Part shown: positions 1 through 10,129 of the stretch, in pieces
Position numbering within the stretch: position 1 is the first letter of the stretch
Layout: every line of letters begins with the position of its first letter
Source of the DNA: an uncultured Lachnospiraceae bacterium
GTDB lineage: Bacteria > Bacillota > Clostridia > Lachnospirales > Lachnospiraceae
Reading direction: 5' to 3'
Length of the DNA stretch: 37,898 bases
Assembly: GCA_910585635.1 (NCBI GenBank)
Contig: CAJUFE010000044.1
Coordinates: 1-37,898 of the forward strand
Translations under genes and position numbers: made by a program
Notes under the pieces: model-generated
The model's input: only the letters and a program-made list of their open reading frames with translations
The model's database searches: none
Told to the model about the DNA's origin: nothing

Positions 1-3
1 ATG

Positions 4-54
4 GTATGCCTCTAAAATTTCGTCATATTTTTTAGGGGGTGTCTGAACTGTTAC
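4..54 (+). repeat. Left terminal inverted repeat (51 bp)
   Basis: These 51 bases are identical to the reverse complement of 37848-37898 at the other end of the window, and identity stops immediately inside both copies. No transposase is present. The likeliest reading is that each end of the window is the terminus of the same insertion sequence, whose identical ends broke the assembly. The family was not recognised. Confidence 0.85.
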
Positions 55-94
55 CATGAAAGACTTTTTTTGATCAGGTTTTTGAACTTTCCCA

Positions 95-123
95 TTGACA
101 AATGGAGGATTTTTGTGTATGCT
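95..123 (+). promoter_or_regulatory. aspS promoter
   Basis: A sigma-A type promoter with -35 TTGACA (95-100), a 17-base spacer and -10 TATGCT (118-123). Transcription should start near 130, just before the T-box leader. It lies 40 bases inside the terminal repeat. Confidence 0.7.
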
Positions 124-129
124 CTCTCC

Positions 130-451
130 AATGGCGATGACGGAGAGGAGTAGCGCATTTTATCGTTCCCAGAGAGTGGAGGATGGTGAGAGCTCCGCAA
201 AGTGAATCTGCGTGAATAACACTCTAACAGCTGCAAACTGAACGTCATGTGAGGACCTGTGGAGGATCCTTTGTCTAATGACAAGGGGCTTGAGAGGGAG
301 ATGATCTGGCATGATCAGTAGGGGAGCCGTGCGCTGTGCGACAAGCAGCAAGGTTTTTCAACCGTTGAGAGACTGCAAGACAGTAATTCAGGTGGTACCG
401 CGGACAGGTGACTGTTCGTCCTGAGCGTTTGTTCAGGGCGGGCAGTTTTTT
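130..451 (+). promoter_or_regulatory. T-box riboswitch leader of aspS
   Basis: The leader has the hallmark T-box bases GGTGGTACCGCGG at 391-403, which in the antiterminator bulge pair with the uncharged tRNA acceptor end. Stem I is visible: ATGACG (about 136-141) pairs with CGTCAT (243-248), with the AGTA element near 148-151 and the distal loop near 181-195. A terminator follows at 412-451. Such leaders raise transcription when the cognate tRNA is uncharged. The specifier codon is not obvious: no GAC is found on the 3' side of Stem I. AAC at 236-238 or 241-243, or GTC at 244-246, are the candidates. Confidence 0.88.
412..451 (+). terminator. T-box attenuator terminator
   Basis: Arms 412-424 and 433-445 form a 13-bp stem with some G-U pairs, followed by a run of T at 446-451. 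The 5' arm directly follows the T-box bulge bases, as expected for mutually exclusive antiterminator and terminator forms. Confidence 0.82.
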
Positions 452-497
452 ATTTCCCTGGACAGAAATACTGTTAAATGGAAGCGAGGAAAAGACT

Positions 498-2249
498 ATG
501 GAGACAATGAACATCTATCGGAGCCGGACATTAGGACAGATCAGTGAAAAGGACGTGGGCGCGACCCTGCGGGTGGCCGGATGGGTGGAGAATATCCGGG
601 ACCACGGCGGTGTGTCTTTTATCGACCTGCGGGATATGTATGGGGTCCTCCAGGTGGTGATGCGGGATACCAGCCTGTTAAAGGGGTTGGTGAAGGAGAC
701 CTGCGTGTCCATCGAGGGGGTGATGGAGCACCGGGACGAGGAGACCTATAACCCCAAGATCCCCACCGGGACCATCGAGCTTGAGGCCCACAAGGTGGAT
801 ATCTTAGGCAAGGTCCGCCAGACCCTGCCCTTTGAGATCATGACCTCTAAGGAGACCAGGGAGGACCTGCGGTTAAGATACCGTTACCTGGACCTGCGGA
901 ACAAGAAGGTGAAGGACAATATGATCTTCCGGTCCCAGGTGATCGCTTTCTTACGGCAAAAGATGACGGAGATGGGATTTTTAGAGATCCAGACCCCGAT
1001 CCTCTGCGCGTCGTCGCCGGAGGGGGCCAGGGACTATATCGTCCCCTCACGAAAGTATAAGGGGAGGTTCTACGCCCTTCCCCAGGCGCCCCAGCAGTAT
1101 AAGCAGCTGCTGATGGCTTCTGGTTTTGATAAGTACTTCCAGATCGCACCCTGCTTTCGGGACGAGGACGCCAGGGCGGACCGCTCGCCGGGAGAATTTT
1201 ACCAGCTGGACTTTGAGATGAGCTTTGCCACCCAGGAGGATGTGTTCGCGGCCGGGGAGGAAGTCCTGACGGCGGCTTTCGAAAAGTTCGCCCCAGAGGG
1301 AGCCAAGGTGACCCCAGCGCCCTATCCGGTGATCAGCTACGCACAGGCCATGCTGGAATTTGGCACCGACAAACCGGACCTCAGGAACCCCTTGCGGATC
1401 GTGGATGTGACCGAGTTCTTCCAGCGGTGCGGCTTTAAGCCCTTCCACAAAAAGACGGTCCGGGGGATCCGGGTCCACGCGGACATGTCTAAGAGCTTCC
1501 ACAAAAAGCTCCTGGACTTTGCCCTGTCGATCGGCCTGGGCGGCCTGGGCTATCTGGAGGTGGACGAGGATATGGGCTACAAAGGGCCGATCGACAAGTT
1601 CATCCCAGAAGAGCTTAAGGGAGAGCTGGCTCAGATCGCCGGACTCGTTCCCGGGGATACCTTCTTTTTGATCGCGGACAAGGAGGCGCGGGCGGCGCAG
1701 CTGGCCGGGCAGATCCGCACGGAGCTGGGGGAGCGGCTGGACCTCTGCGAGAAAAATGTATTCCGGTTCTGCTTTGTCAATGATTTCCCCATGTACGAGT
1801 ACGATCCGGAGGAAAAGAAGATCGACTTCACCCACAACCCCTTCTCCATGCCCCAGGGCGGCTTAGAGGCGCTGCAGACCAAGGATCCTCTGGATATCCT
1901 GGCCTACCAGTATGATATCGTGTGCAATGGGGTGGAGCTGTCCTCCGGCGCGGTGCGCAACCATGACATGGAGATCATGGTCAAGGCCTTCCAGATCGCT
2001 GGGTATACGGAGGAGGACTTAAAGGAGAAGTTCGGCGCTCTGTACAATGCCTTCCAGTTCGGCGCGCCGCCCCACGCGGGCATGGCACCAGGCGTGGACC
2101 GGATGATCATGCTGCTGCGGGGAGAGGAGAACATCCGGGAGATCATCCCCTTCCCCATGAACGGGAACGCCCAGGACCTGATGTGCGGCGCACCGGGGAC
2201 GGTGACAGAGCAGCAGCTTCGGGAGGTGCATATCAAGGTGCGGGAGTGA
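498..2249 (+). CDS. aspS: Aspartyl-tRNA synthetase (probably non-discriminating)
   Basis: A class II synthetase of 583 residues that charges tRNA-Asp in the cytoplasm. The N-terminal OB-fold anticodon domain, motif 2 with the FRDEDARADRSPGEF stretch, the bacterial GAD insertion and motif 3 ending in GVDRMIMLL are all visible. The start at 498 has GCGAGGA upstream at good spacing; Met at 510 is an alternative. The anticodon domain reads RDHGG, with His where discriminating enzymes such as that of E. coli carry Leu. That His is characteristic of non-discriminating AspRS, which also charges tRNA-Asn for later amidation by GatCAB (known for the family, inferred here). Expression is controlled by the T-box leader upstream. 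Confidence 0.97.
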   Translation: METMNIYRSRTLGQISEKDVGATLRVAGWVENIRDHGGVSFIDLRDMYGVLQVVMRDTSLLKGLVKETCVSIEGVMEHRDEETYNPKIPTGTIELEAHKVDILGKVRQTLPFEIMTSKETREDLRLRYRYLDLRNKKVKDNMIFRSQVIAFLRQKMTEMGFLEIQTPILCASSPEGARDYIVPSRKYKGRFYALPQAPQQYKQLLMASGFDKYFQIAPCFRDEDARADRSPGEFYQLDFEMSFATQEDVFAAGEEVLTAAFEKFAPEGAKVTPAPYPVISYAQAMLEFGTDKPDLRNPLRIVDVTEFFQRCGFKPFHKKTVRGIRVHADMSKSFHKKLLDFALSIGLGGLGYLEVDEDMGYKGPIDKFIPEELKGELAQIAGLVPGDTFFLIADKEARAAQLAGQIRTELGERLDLCEKNVFRFCFVNDFPMYEYDPEEKKIDFTHNPFSMPQGGLEALQTKDPLDILAYQYDIVCNGVELSSGAVRNHDMEIMVKAFQIAGYTEEDLKEKFGALYNAFQFGAPPHAGMAPGVDRMIMLLRGEENIREIIPFPMNGNAQDLMCGAPGTVTEQQLREVHIKVRE

Positions 2250-2391
2250 GCGGTCTTAATGAGATGCGGGATGATGTAGATTAGGCAGAGAGGGGCTCGA
2301 TATGGACGCACAGATCTGCTGGTGATGATCGTACGTTGCAAATGTTACAATATAGTTAGAAATATCGATCGAAGCGTAGGAGGAGGTTCGT

Positions 2392-4533
2392 ATGACATAT
2401 CTAGCGCATATCGCCGAGGATCATCGGCAGCAGACCGTGCTCCAGCATCTGGAGGGGACTGCCAAGCTCTGCGGACGTTTTGCCGCTGCCTTCGGCGCGG
2501 AGGAGCTGGGGGAACTGACAGGGATGGCTCATGACATTGGAAAGTATTCGGACGCCTTTCAACGCCGCCTCCAGGGGGGGAGCAAAGTAGACCATGCAAC
2601 TGCAGGAGCCTACGAGTGTTTCCAGCGGGGACAGGCTGCTGCTGCGTTTTGCGTCGCGGGCCATCATGGTGGATTGCCAGATGGCGGCAGTCGGGGGGAC
2701 GGCACGGATCTGCCCACCTTGCAAGGGCGGATGCGTCGGGCTGCTGAGGGAGGTCTGGAGCCTTATACACCATGGAAGGAGGAAGTCTCATTGCCCTCTC
2801 TGAGGTCTCCGGTATTTCAGGGGAAGAGCAAATATCTGGATGCTTTTTTCTTTACCCGGATGTTATATTCCTGCCTGGTGGATGCCGACTATCTGGATAC
2901 GGAGCAGTTCATGGCGGGTGATATGCTCCCTCGGGGGGATGATATCTCGATGGAAGAGCTGTACCGACGACTGGAGAAGTATATTTCCGGCTGGTTCCCA
3001 CCGCAGGGAGAGATAAATACCCTGCGCTGTGCTGTTCTAGAGCAGTGTATCCAGAAGGGGAACGCCCAAAGCCCGGGACTTTTTACTTTGACCGTTCCGA
3101 CTGGAGGCGGAAAAACAGTTGCCTCCCTCGCTTTTGCGTTGCGACATGCCTGTACATATGGGAAAACAAGACTTATTTATGTGATCCCGTATACGTCCAT
3201 CATTGAGCAGTCTGCCGACATTTTTCGAGAGATCCTAGGGGCAGGAGCTGTGCTGGAGCACCATTCCAATGTGCTTTATGACACAGATACCTTCGGCGCG
3301 GCTACGCCGGAGGCGGCAAAACAGATGCGTGCTACAGAAAACTGGGATATGCCGGTCATTGTGACTACGGCGGTCCAGTTCTTTGAGTCCTTGTATGCAA
3401 ACCGCTCTTCTCAGTGCCGGAAGCTTCATAATCTGGCAAACAGTGTGATCATCTTTGATGAGGCACAGATGCTCCCGCTCCCCTATCTGCGCCCCTGTGT
3501 ATCGGTTATCGCCCAACTAGTGGCTCATTACGACGTTTCTGCTGTGTTGTGTACGGCCACGCAGCCGGCTCTGTCACCGTTGCTGCGAGAGTTTCTCCCT
3601 GGTGCCGACATCCCCGAACTGTGCGCGGCGTCTGTTATGCGTTCGCCTGTATTTCAACGGGTGCGGTTCCAAAAGGTGGGGAGGCTCAGTTGGACTGAGC
3701 TGCATGAACGGCTCCAGGAGATAGAGCAGGTCCTATGTATCGTCAACAGCCGAAAAAATGCGCGGTCTGTATTTGAAGGTATCCAGGGAGACGGCAGATA
3801 CCATCTATCTACATTGATGACCCCGTCTCACCGAAAAGCGGTACTGGCTAAGATCCGACAGCGTCTGAAGGAAGGCCGGCCCTGCCGGGTCGTTTCCACA
3901 TCCCTTATCGAGGCTGGGGTAGATGTAGATTTTCCGCGGGTGTTCCGGGAGGAAGCGGGGTTGGATTCCATCCTGCAGGCGGCAGGAAGGTGTAACCGGG
4001 AGGGCAGGCGTCCGGTCTCTGAAAGTATTGTAACGATCTTTCAGGCGGAGACAGCTCCACCACAGCTGTTTTCCGTTGCTATCGCCGCCGGGCAAGAAGC
4101 CATGGAGCGATCCGATGATCTGTCTGATCCGGACGCCGTCGCGTACTATTTCCATGCGCTTTTGGATCTGAAGGGTCAGAACGCACAAGATCAAAAGGGG
4201 ATCTTGTCTTGGATCCAGAAGGGGGACTTCCCCTTCCGCAAGGTTGCGGAGAGCTTTCGCCTGATCGAGCAGGACACCCGTACTGTCTATATCCCCATAG
4301 AAAAAGGTGGAGCACTGGTGGAACGGTTCCGGCAGGGAGAACGCTCCCGACAGCTGTTCCGGGAATTAGGACAGTACAGCGTATCGGTTTATCCTCAGCA
4401 GTTCCAGGCGCTGGATGAGGGCAGCGCATTAGAGTTATTGGAGGACGGCAGCGCTATCTTGACCAATCTGTCGCTTTATTCCGAGGACATAGGCCTTACC
4501 TTTGATGTGGATGGCGAGCGATTTATCATATGA
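2392..4533 (+). CDS. cas3: CRISPR-associated helicase-nuclease Cas3 (type I-C)
   Basis: Cas3 is the effector recruited by Cascade after target recognition; it nicks and degrades the displaced DNA strand. The 713-residue protein has an N-terminal HD nuclease domain (H47-D48, H68, H91-H92) and an SF2 helicase: Walker A PTGGGKT at 236-242, DEAQ at 356-359, then the CTATQ motif and the QAAGRCNREGR arginine-finger motif. The start is fixed by TAGGAGGAGG seven bases upstream. In most type I-C loci cas3 is the first gene of the cas operon. Here it stands alone on the + strand, beyond the leader-distal end of the array and facing it. A strong terminator follows, so it is transcribed separately from cas5c-cas2. 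Confidence 0.96.
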   Translation: MTYLAHIAEDHRQQTVLQHLEGTAKLCGRFAAAFGAEELGELTGMAHDIGKYSDAFQRRLQGGSKVDHATAGAYECFQRGQAAAAFCVAGHHGGLPDGGSRGDGTDLPTLQGRMRRAAEGGLEPYTPWKEEVSLPSLRSPVFQGKSKYLDAFFFTRMLYSCLVDADYLDTEQFMAGDMLPRGDDISMEELYRRLEKYISGWFPPQGEINTLRCAVLEQCIQKGNAQSPGLFTLTVPTGGGKTVASLAFALRHACTYGKTRLIYVIPYTSIIEQSADIFREILGAGAVLEHHSNVLYDTDTFGAATPEAAKQMRATENWDMPVIVTTAVQFFESLYANRSSQCRKLHNLANSVIIFDEAQMLPLPYLRPCVSVIAQLVAHYDVSAVLCTATQPALSPLLREFLPGADIPELCAASVMRSPVFQRVRFQKVGRLSWTELHERLQEIEQVLCIVNSRKNARSVFEGIQGDGRYHLSTLMTPSHRKAVLAKIRQRLKEGRPCRVVSTSLIEAGVDVDFPRVFREEAGLDSILQAAGRCNREGRRPVSESIVTIFQAETAPPQLFSVAIAAGQEAMERSDDLSDPDAVAYYFHALLDLKGQNAQDQKGILSWIQKGDFPFRKVAESFRLIEQDTRTVYIPIEKGGALVERFRQGERSRQLFRELGQYSVSVYPQQFQALDEGSALELLEDGSAILTNLSLYSEDIGLTFDVDGERFII

Positions 4534-4546
4534 GGAAAGTAGCGGG

Positions 4547-4593
4547 GCTGTCACATTGATGATCAGGAGATCAACGATGTGACAGCTGTTTTT
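4547..4593 (+). terminator. cas3 terminator
   Basis: An 18-bp stem, 4547-4564 with 4569-4586, a 4-base loop and a T-rich tail (4587-4593). It starts 14 bases after the cas3 stop codon. Confidence 0.85.
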
Positions 4594-4941
4594 ACATAAG
4601 CTTTTCTTGGTACTTGTTCACTGTCGGTCCTTGTTTGAGCTTATGGAGTGGCGTTCAGCCTTCTTCAGCCTATCTTCTGTATCCGGCATCGAGAAGAGGG
4701 CGGACAGGCGCTTAGGAGGATGGGTACAGACGGAGGCGATCGTCAGTCGATATGTTTATACTGCATTATGGATAGAAATTGGTAATATGGATATGCGGGG
4801 ATGATTCGCTTAAAATGGGAAATAACCTGTTGCAGGTGGAGCTCAAAGGCAGGCTGTTGATTGCAAAGGAGATCCTCTGGAGCGGAACAGAGTTCCGCTC
4901 CAGAGCCATTGCCACAAAACGATCAGGGAGCGTTTGGGTTC
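4594..4941. other. Array trailer region with a perfect hairpin
   Basis: No convincing gene is seen between the cas3 terminator and the first repeat. A perfect 14-bp inverted repeat with a 3-base loop lies at 4875-4888 and 4892-4905. It lies 36 bases from the leader-distal repeat, so the array transcript (- strand) would run into it. No T-run follows on either strand, so it may be a processing or 3'-end structure rather than a classic terminator. Confidence 0.5.
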
Positions 4942-7900
4942 TTTTCAATCCATGCTCCCGCGAAGGGAGCGACCCATGGTCGTGCATTCCCGCCCGTCCT
5001 TATAGTAATTTCAATCCACGCTCCTGCGAGGGGAGCGACTTTCGGCCGGACCATGATATAATAACATTTGCTCGATTTCAGTCCACGCACCCGCGAGGGG
5101 AGCGACGCTCAAACCATCAAAGTCCATGCGTCTCCTCAAAATTTCAATCCACGCTCCCGCGAGGGGAGCGACGCGCGACCTCTTTCATCTTTTCCGCATA
5201 CCCAGCAATTTCAATCCACGCTCCCGCGAGGGGAGCGACCAGTTCCACACGCACATTGTCAAACCGTGTGCCGATTTCAATCCACGCTCCCGCGAGGGGA
5301 GCGACTGACGCAAACCACACCTATCTTCTTTCAATTCATATTTCAATCCACGCTCCCGCGAGGGGAGCGACGCGGGTCTGCATAGATCAACACCTGAGGG
5401 GAGTTATTTCAATCCACGCTCCCGCGAGGGGAGCGACGATACGGGGAAGACCCGGAGGCTACCCACACCAGGATTTCAATCCACGCTCCCGCGAGGGGAG
5501 CGACTGTTTTTTGCTTTTGTCTGGATATGTTTCTAAAAATTTCAATCCACGCTCCCGCGAGGGGAGCGACTCGTTCTTCCATCCGACCCGCTCTCCAGTC
5601 GTCCGATTTCAATCCACGCTCCCGCGAGGGGAGCGACTGTCTGTGTTAGAGGATATCAAGATCGCACACGATATTTCAATCCACGCTCCCGCGAGGGGAG
5701 CGACTGAGAGCCGCGTCACCAAGAACAACATCATCGTCATTTCAATCCACGCTCCCGCGAGGGGAGCGACGATGACCTCACCTGGGTCCAGGTGGCCCAT
5801 CGGATATTTCAATCCACGCTCCCGCGAGGGGAGCGACGGGACCACACCCTGGAGATTCATTGTGTGGAAAGATTTCAATCCACGCTCCCGCGAGGGGAGC
5901 GACGAGAGATGATGGGATGCTAACGTACTGTTCAACATTTCAATCCACGCTCCCGCGAGGGGAGCGACGTAGGGTCCCCATCTGGTCCATCATACTGCAC
6001 GGATTTCAATCCACGCTCCCGCGAGGGGAGCGACTCAAATATCCCCCCCAGCGCGTTCCAACTCACAGAATTTCAATCCACGCTCCCGCGAGGGGAGCGA
6101 CTGTCCAACTCGTCAACCTCCAGCGCCTGCAATTTATTTCAATCCACGCTCCCGCGAGGGGAGCGACCTCAACTTCTCCAAATCTGACACATCCATTTTC
6201 AATTTCAATCCACGCTCCCGCGAGGGGAGCGACCTCCAGGCGGCCTCAAAATCGGCCTGCATACGCTGATTTCAATCCACGCTCCCGCGAGGGGAGCGAC
6301 CTGAGGATACAGATGGTAATTGCCGGTATCTGACTGATTTCAATCCACGCTCCCGCGAGGGGAGCGACGCCTGCGCGGGGCCAAACGCGCGACCCAAGGA
6401 AAATTTCAATCCACGCTCCCGCGAGGGGAGCGACTATCCTTCTTCTGCCTTTTCTGCGTAAGAAACAGAATTTCAATCCACGCTCCCGCGAGGGGAGCGA
6501 CGCACGCATGACTGGAAGGGTGGCATCGCGCAAGTATTTCAATCCACGCTCCCGCGAGGGGAGCGACCGGTATCAACACCAGCTCCGCCATCACGGGACT
6601 ATTTCAATCCACGCTCCCGCGAGGGGAGCGACATTTTCGGCAGAAGCCAACCTTTGCATCCTGGATATTTCAATCCACGCTCCCGCGAGGGGAGCGACCT
6701 CGCGCCCCTGACAAGATAACTCCATCAGGGCAATTTCAATCCACGCTCCCGCGAGGGGAGCGACGCCACACAACGCATGACAGTAAAAGACCTGCACGGA
6801 TTTCAATCCACGCTCCCGCGAGGGGAGCGACACCCAAAAAGATTTTTCCCATTCTCCCGCATCCAAATTTCAATCCACGCTCCCGCGAGGGGAGCGACTT
6901 TTGGGATTTTTTGATCGTGTAACAGATAGAGTGATTTCAATCCACGCTCCCGCGAGGGGAGCGACATCACTGCTCTCCACGCTAAAAGGAGACACGATGA
7001 ATTTCAATCCACGCTCCCGCGAGGGGAGCGACCCTTAAATATTTTTTGTGTACATCCGCCCCAAGGCATTTCAATCCACGCTCCCGCGAGGGGAGCGACG
7101 GATTGGATAGCTGACACAGAGGGCGAGGAAAAAATTTCAATCCACGCTCCCGCGAGGGGAGCGACGCGGCAGAGGGCATCCTGGACATGGCGGCGGCCCT
7201 GATTTCAATCCACGCTCCCGCGAGGGGAGCGACCGGACGGATGGAGGCCGGGTAGGGGTCTTGCGATATTTCAATCCACGCTCCCGCGAGGGGAGCGACC
7301 CTGGGTCAGCTGCAGCATGGCCGCCTGGATGCCGATTTCAATCCACGCTCCCGCGAGGGGAGCGACACGACGATCCATCGGAGGTCGAGCGGCTGGTGAG
7401 TATTTCAATCCACGCTCCCGCGAGGGGAGCGACGAGACCTATAAGACCCGCACACAGACCGGGACCATTTCAATCCACGCTCCCGCGAGGGGAGCGACTG
7501 TACCGCTCCTTGCCCTCAGAGATGATCGTACGATTTCAATCCACGCTCCCGCGAGGGGAGCGACTCCATCCCGGTGATATCCTCGATCCGCTTCCCAAGA
7601 TTTCAATCCACGCTCCCGCGAGGGGAGCGACACTGCCGGACTTCCCTCCTGGGCAATATAAGATCAATTTCAATCCACGCTCCCGCGAGGGGAGCGACTT
7701 CGTCCAGGATGAGGCTATTGCCGCCCTTTGAATTTCAATCCACGCTCCCGCGAGGGGAGCGACCTTTTTCAAGCTTTTTTTGAAGATTTTGTTCGTCTGA
7801 TTTCAATCCACGCTCCCGCGAGGGGAGCGACAGATTTAATGTTTTGTCAATAGTTTTTTATAAATATTTCAATCCACGCTCCCGCGAGGGGAGCGACATG

Positions 7901-8632
7901 TTTTTTATAGCATTCTGGGCACAGGCCAGAATTTCAATCCACGCTCCCGCGAGGGGAGCGACGGTTATAGGTGATACTCTTGACGATGCGCCGCAGAATT
8001 TCAATCCACGCTCCCGCGAGGGGAGCGACGCCAAAAGGAGTGCGACAAGTGCTGGGCAGAGTGGATTTCAATCCACGCTCCCGCGAGGGGAGCGACCCCC
8101 AGGGATAAGGGGAGAAAGAAAATCCATGTATATTTCAATCCACGCTCCCGCGAGGGGAGCGACATGACCTCACCTGGGTCCAGGTGGCCCATCGGATATT
8201 TCAATCCACGCTCCCGCGAGGGGAGCGACTGGAGGCACAAGGACACTGGATACAAACGCTTCAAATTTCAATCCACGCTCCCGCGAGGGGAGCGACTCCA
8301 CAGGCATTGCGATGTGCCAAGTCCATATTGATATTTCAATCCACGCTCCCGCGAGGGGAGCGACCTAGGCGTTTTTATCCCATTGCACCAATTATATACA
8401 TTTCAATCCACGCTCCCGCGAGGGGAGCGACGCAACCGGGCGGCGTTCTTCGGCGGGCCGATTGTGATTTCAATCCACGCTCCCGCGAGGGGAGCGACTA
8501 CTTTTTCTTCGTCTGAAAGTTCTTGCATTTCTTATTTCAATCCACGCTCCCGCGAGGGGAGCGACGGATCGGAGGGGATGGGTTCCCGTATATCTGGGAT
8601 ATTTCAATCCACGCTCCCGCGAGGGGAGCGAC
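4942..8632 (-). CRISPR. Type I-C CRISPR array, 56 repeats and 55 spacers
   Basis: A 32-bp repeat recurs 56 times with spacers of 33-36 bp, mostly 34-35. On the - strand each repeat begins GTCGCTCCCC, holds the hairpin arms CTCCC and GGGAG, and ends GCGTGGATTGAAAT, the canonical type I-C form. So the array is read leftward and its leader is on the right. The three leftmost repeats (4942, 5008, 5075) carry point changes and the other 53 look identical, as expected for the oldest end. The spacers at 5771-5805 and 8164-8197 are the same sequence apart from one extra base in the first. Open frames across the array are repeat artefacts. Confidence 0.99.
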
Positions 8633-8802
8633 ATCAAAATTAACCAAAAAACCAATCAGCAATTGGCAAAATAGCACAAAGGGGTACTTGCATTTTTCTA
8701 AAATACACCAAAATCAAGCTTTTCTACATGCCTATCTTGCCAATGCTCCGTAAAATATCGGTGCGAACCTGCCGCGTTTTTCTGGGCGCATAGGCTTCGC
8801 AC
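8633..8802 (-). promoter_or_regulatory. CRISPR leader
   Basis: An AT-rich stretch of 170 bp between the newest repeat and the cas2 stop codon. It carries the inverted repeat GTGCGAA (8761-8767) and TTCGCAC (8796-8802), which touches the cas2 stop. Leaders drive array transcription and guide spacer integration by Cas1-Cas2. No clear -35/-10 pair could be fixed. Confidence 0.8.
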
Positions 8803-9093
8803 TTACAGGATCAAGGGGTCCTCGGGTAGATAGGAGGTTTTAGCGCCAAAGTGTTCGATCTTACTTTTATAATGATCTCCCAAATAGTAAAAACGCAGAC
8901 TATCCTTTTGAGGATCCATGATCTTGCATAACTTGGCTTGAAGACTGCGGCACTGTGCTGCGTCCAGCAGACATTCAAAAACGGAGCACTGCACCCGCTG
9001 TCCATAATTGACACATTGCTTGGCAATCTGTCGCAGCCGCCTGCGGCCTGCAGCGTCCTCGGTATTTACATCATATGTGATCAATACTAACAT
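8803..9093 (-). CDS. cas2: CRISPR-associated endoribonuclease-fold protein Cas2
   Basis: Cas2 bridges two Cas1 dimers in the spacer-integration complex. The 96-residue protein starts MLVLITYDVNTED and has the ferredoxin fold pattern with RRRLRQIAK, QCSVFEC and the C-terminal DSLRFYYLG strand, all typical of type I-C Cas2. Two adjacent ATG codons exist (9096 and 9093); the second gives the family's usual N-terminus, and GGAAG lies upstream of both. It is the last gene of the cas operon, starting a few bases after the cas1 stop, with the leader directly downstream. Confidence 0.95.
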   Translation of the reverse strand: MLVLITYDVNTEDAAGRRRLRQIAKQCVNYGQRVQCSVFECLLDAAQCRSLQAKLCKIMDPQKDSLRFYYLGDHYKSKIEHFGAKTSYLPEDPLIL

Positions 9094-9097
9094 CATT

Positions 9098-10129
9098 TCA
9101 CTTCCATAAAAATGGCGGATATGCATCCAGATCTCCTCTGAGATGCCGCGCTAACAATAGTGCCTGTATGTAGGGGATCATGCCCCATGGAAGTTTTTCA
9201 CCTAGATAAGGATGGGTCAACGTCTCCTTTTTCTTATCTTGCCAGTTTTTTACAAATGTTCTCCTGCCAGTATCGGTCAGCAATACCGCCCCGCTTTCTG
9301 TTTTCGACAGATCAGCCCTATGGACAATGCGGTTATTGATCAGCGTCAGCACGAAACGATCGGCCATACATGGACGGAGCTCTTCCATAAGGTCCAGTGC
9401 CAGCGAAGTCCGTCCCGGTCGGTCCCGATGGAGAAATCCCACATAGGAGTCCAGCCCCACACTCTCCAGCGCGGAGGCACAGTCATGAGCCAGGAGGCTG
9501 TACGCAAAAGAGAGCAGGGCGTTAAAGCTATCCAATGGAGGCCGGCGGTTCCTGCCATGAAAATAAAATGTCTCTTTATCGCCCAGGATCATATCATCCA
9601 AAACGCCAAAATAGGTACTGGCCCCCACGCCCTCCAGCCCTCGCAGGCGATCTAAGTCCGTTTCCTCTTTGACCTGGGGCAGAAGGTCTCGGATCTGTCC
9701 AGAAGCTGCAGAAAGCTTTTCTCCATCGATCCGCAGGCCATGGTCCCGCCGGGTCCGCTCAATGCTCCAGCGTGCATTGTATAGCTTACCGAAGATCATC
9801 GTGCGACTGATCTGGCAGCTCTGCACCGGATTATCCGCAGCGCGGTATTGGATCCGGCGCAATAGTACGTTACCGGCACTGCTACCGCAGACCCGTGCTA
9901 AAAACCTTCCTCTGGGTGTACAGAGAGCGAACCCGATCTGACGCTGTGCGCAGGCGCCCATCAGAGCCGGCGAAGCACCGGCATAGGAAAAGGTCACGAT
10001 ATTTTGCAGTGTGTGCAGGGGGTATCTGGCTACAGCCTGTTTGCCACGATCTGCCACGACATTTTCCCCGTCCAAAGTCAGATAGATATCTTCCGACAGG
10101 ATAAAAAGGGTATTGAGCAGGTGTTTCAT
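9098..10129 (-). CDS. cas1: CRISPR-associated integrase Cas1
   Basis: Cas1 is the integrase that inserts new spacers at the leader end. The 343-residue protein carries the metal-binding residues E166 (in LEGVGAS), H234 (in FLHRDRPGR) and D246 (in LALDLMEE). The start at 10129 overlaps the cas4 stop as ATGA, indicating translational coupling. A longer in-frame extension upstream lies inside cas4 and is not used. Length and motifs fit the type I-C family. Confidence 0.97.
   Translation of the reverse strand: MKHLLNTLFILSEDIYLTLDGENVVADRGKQAVARYPLHTLQNIVTFSYAGASPALMGACAQRQIGFALCTPRGRFLARVCGSSAGNVLLRRIQYRAADNPVQSCQISRTMIFGKLYNARWSIERTRRDHGLRIDGEKLSAASGQIRDLLPQVKEETDLDRLRGLEGVGASTYFGVLDDMILGDKETFYFHGRNRRPPLDSFNALLSFAYSLLAHDCASALESVGLDSYVGFLHRDRPGRTSLALDLMEELRPCMADRFVLTLINNRIVHRADLSKTESGAVLLTDTGRRTFVKNWQDKKKETLTHPYLGEKLPWGMIPYIQALLLARHLRGDLDAYPPFLWK

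Noticed and set aside
2287..2302. AGAGAGGG before cas3 as a second target of the small RNA
   Set aside because: Seven of the first eight bases fit, but the adjacent triplet is GGC instead of TTC and the match ends there.
4607..4804. A 65-codon frame between cas3 and the array
   Set aside because: No ribosome binding site or family features; it lies after the cas3 terminator.
7434..7466. A spacer that resembles part of aspS (742-774, about 24 of 33 bases, including 9 at the PAM end), a possible self-target
   Set aside because: Identity is limited, many internal mismatches remain, and the base triplet at the PAM position is GAT, not TTC. It probably reflects chance or a gene with similar codons.
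4779..8655. Long open frames of up to 377 codons across the array on both strands
   Set aside because: They are made of the CRISPR repeat translated again and again, with no ribosome binding sites.
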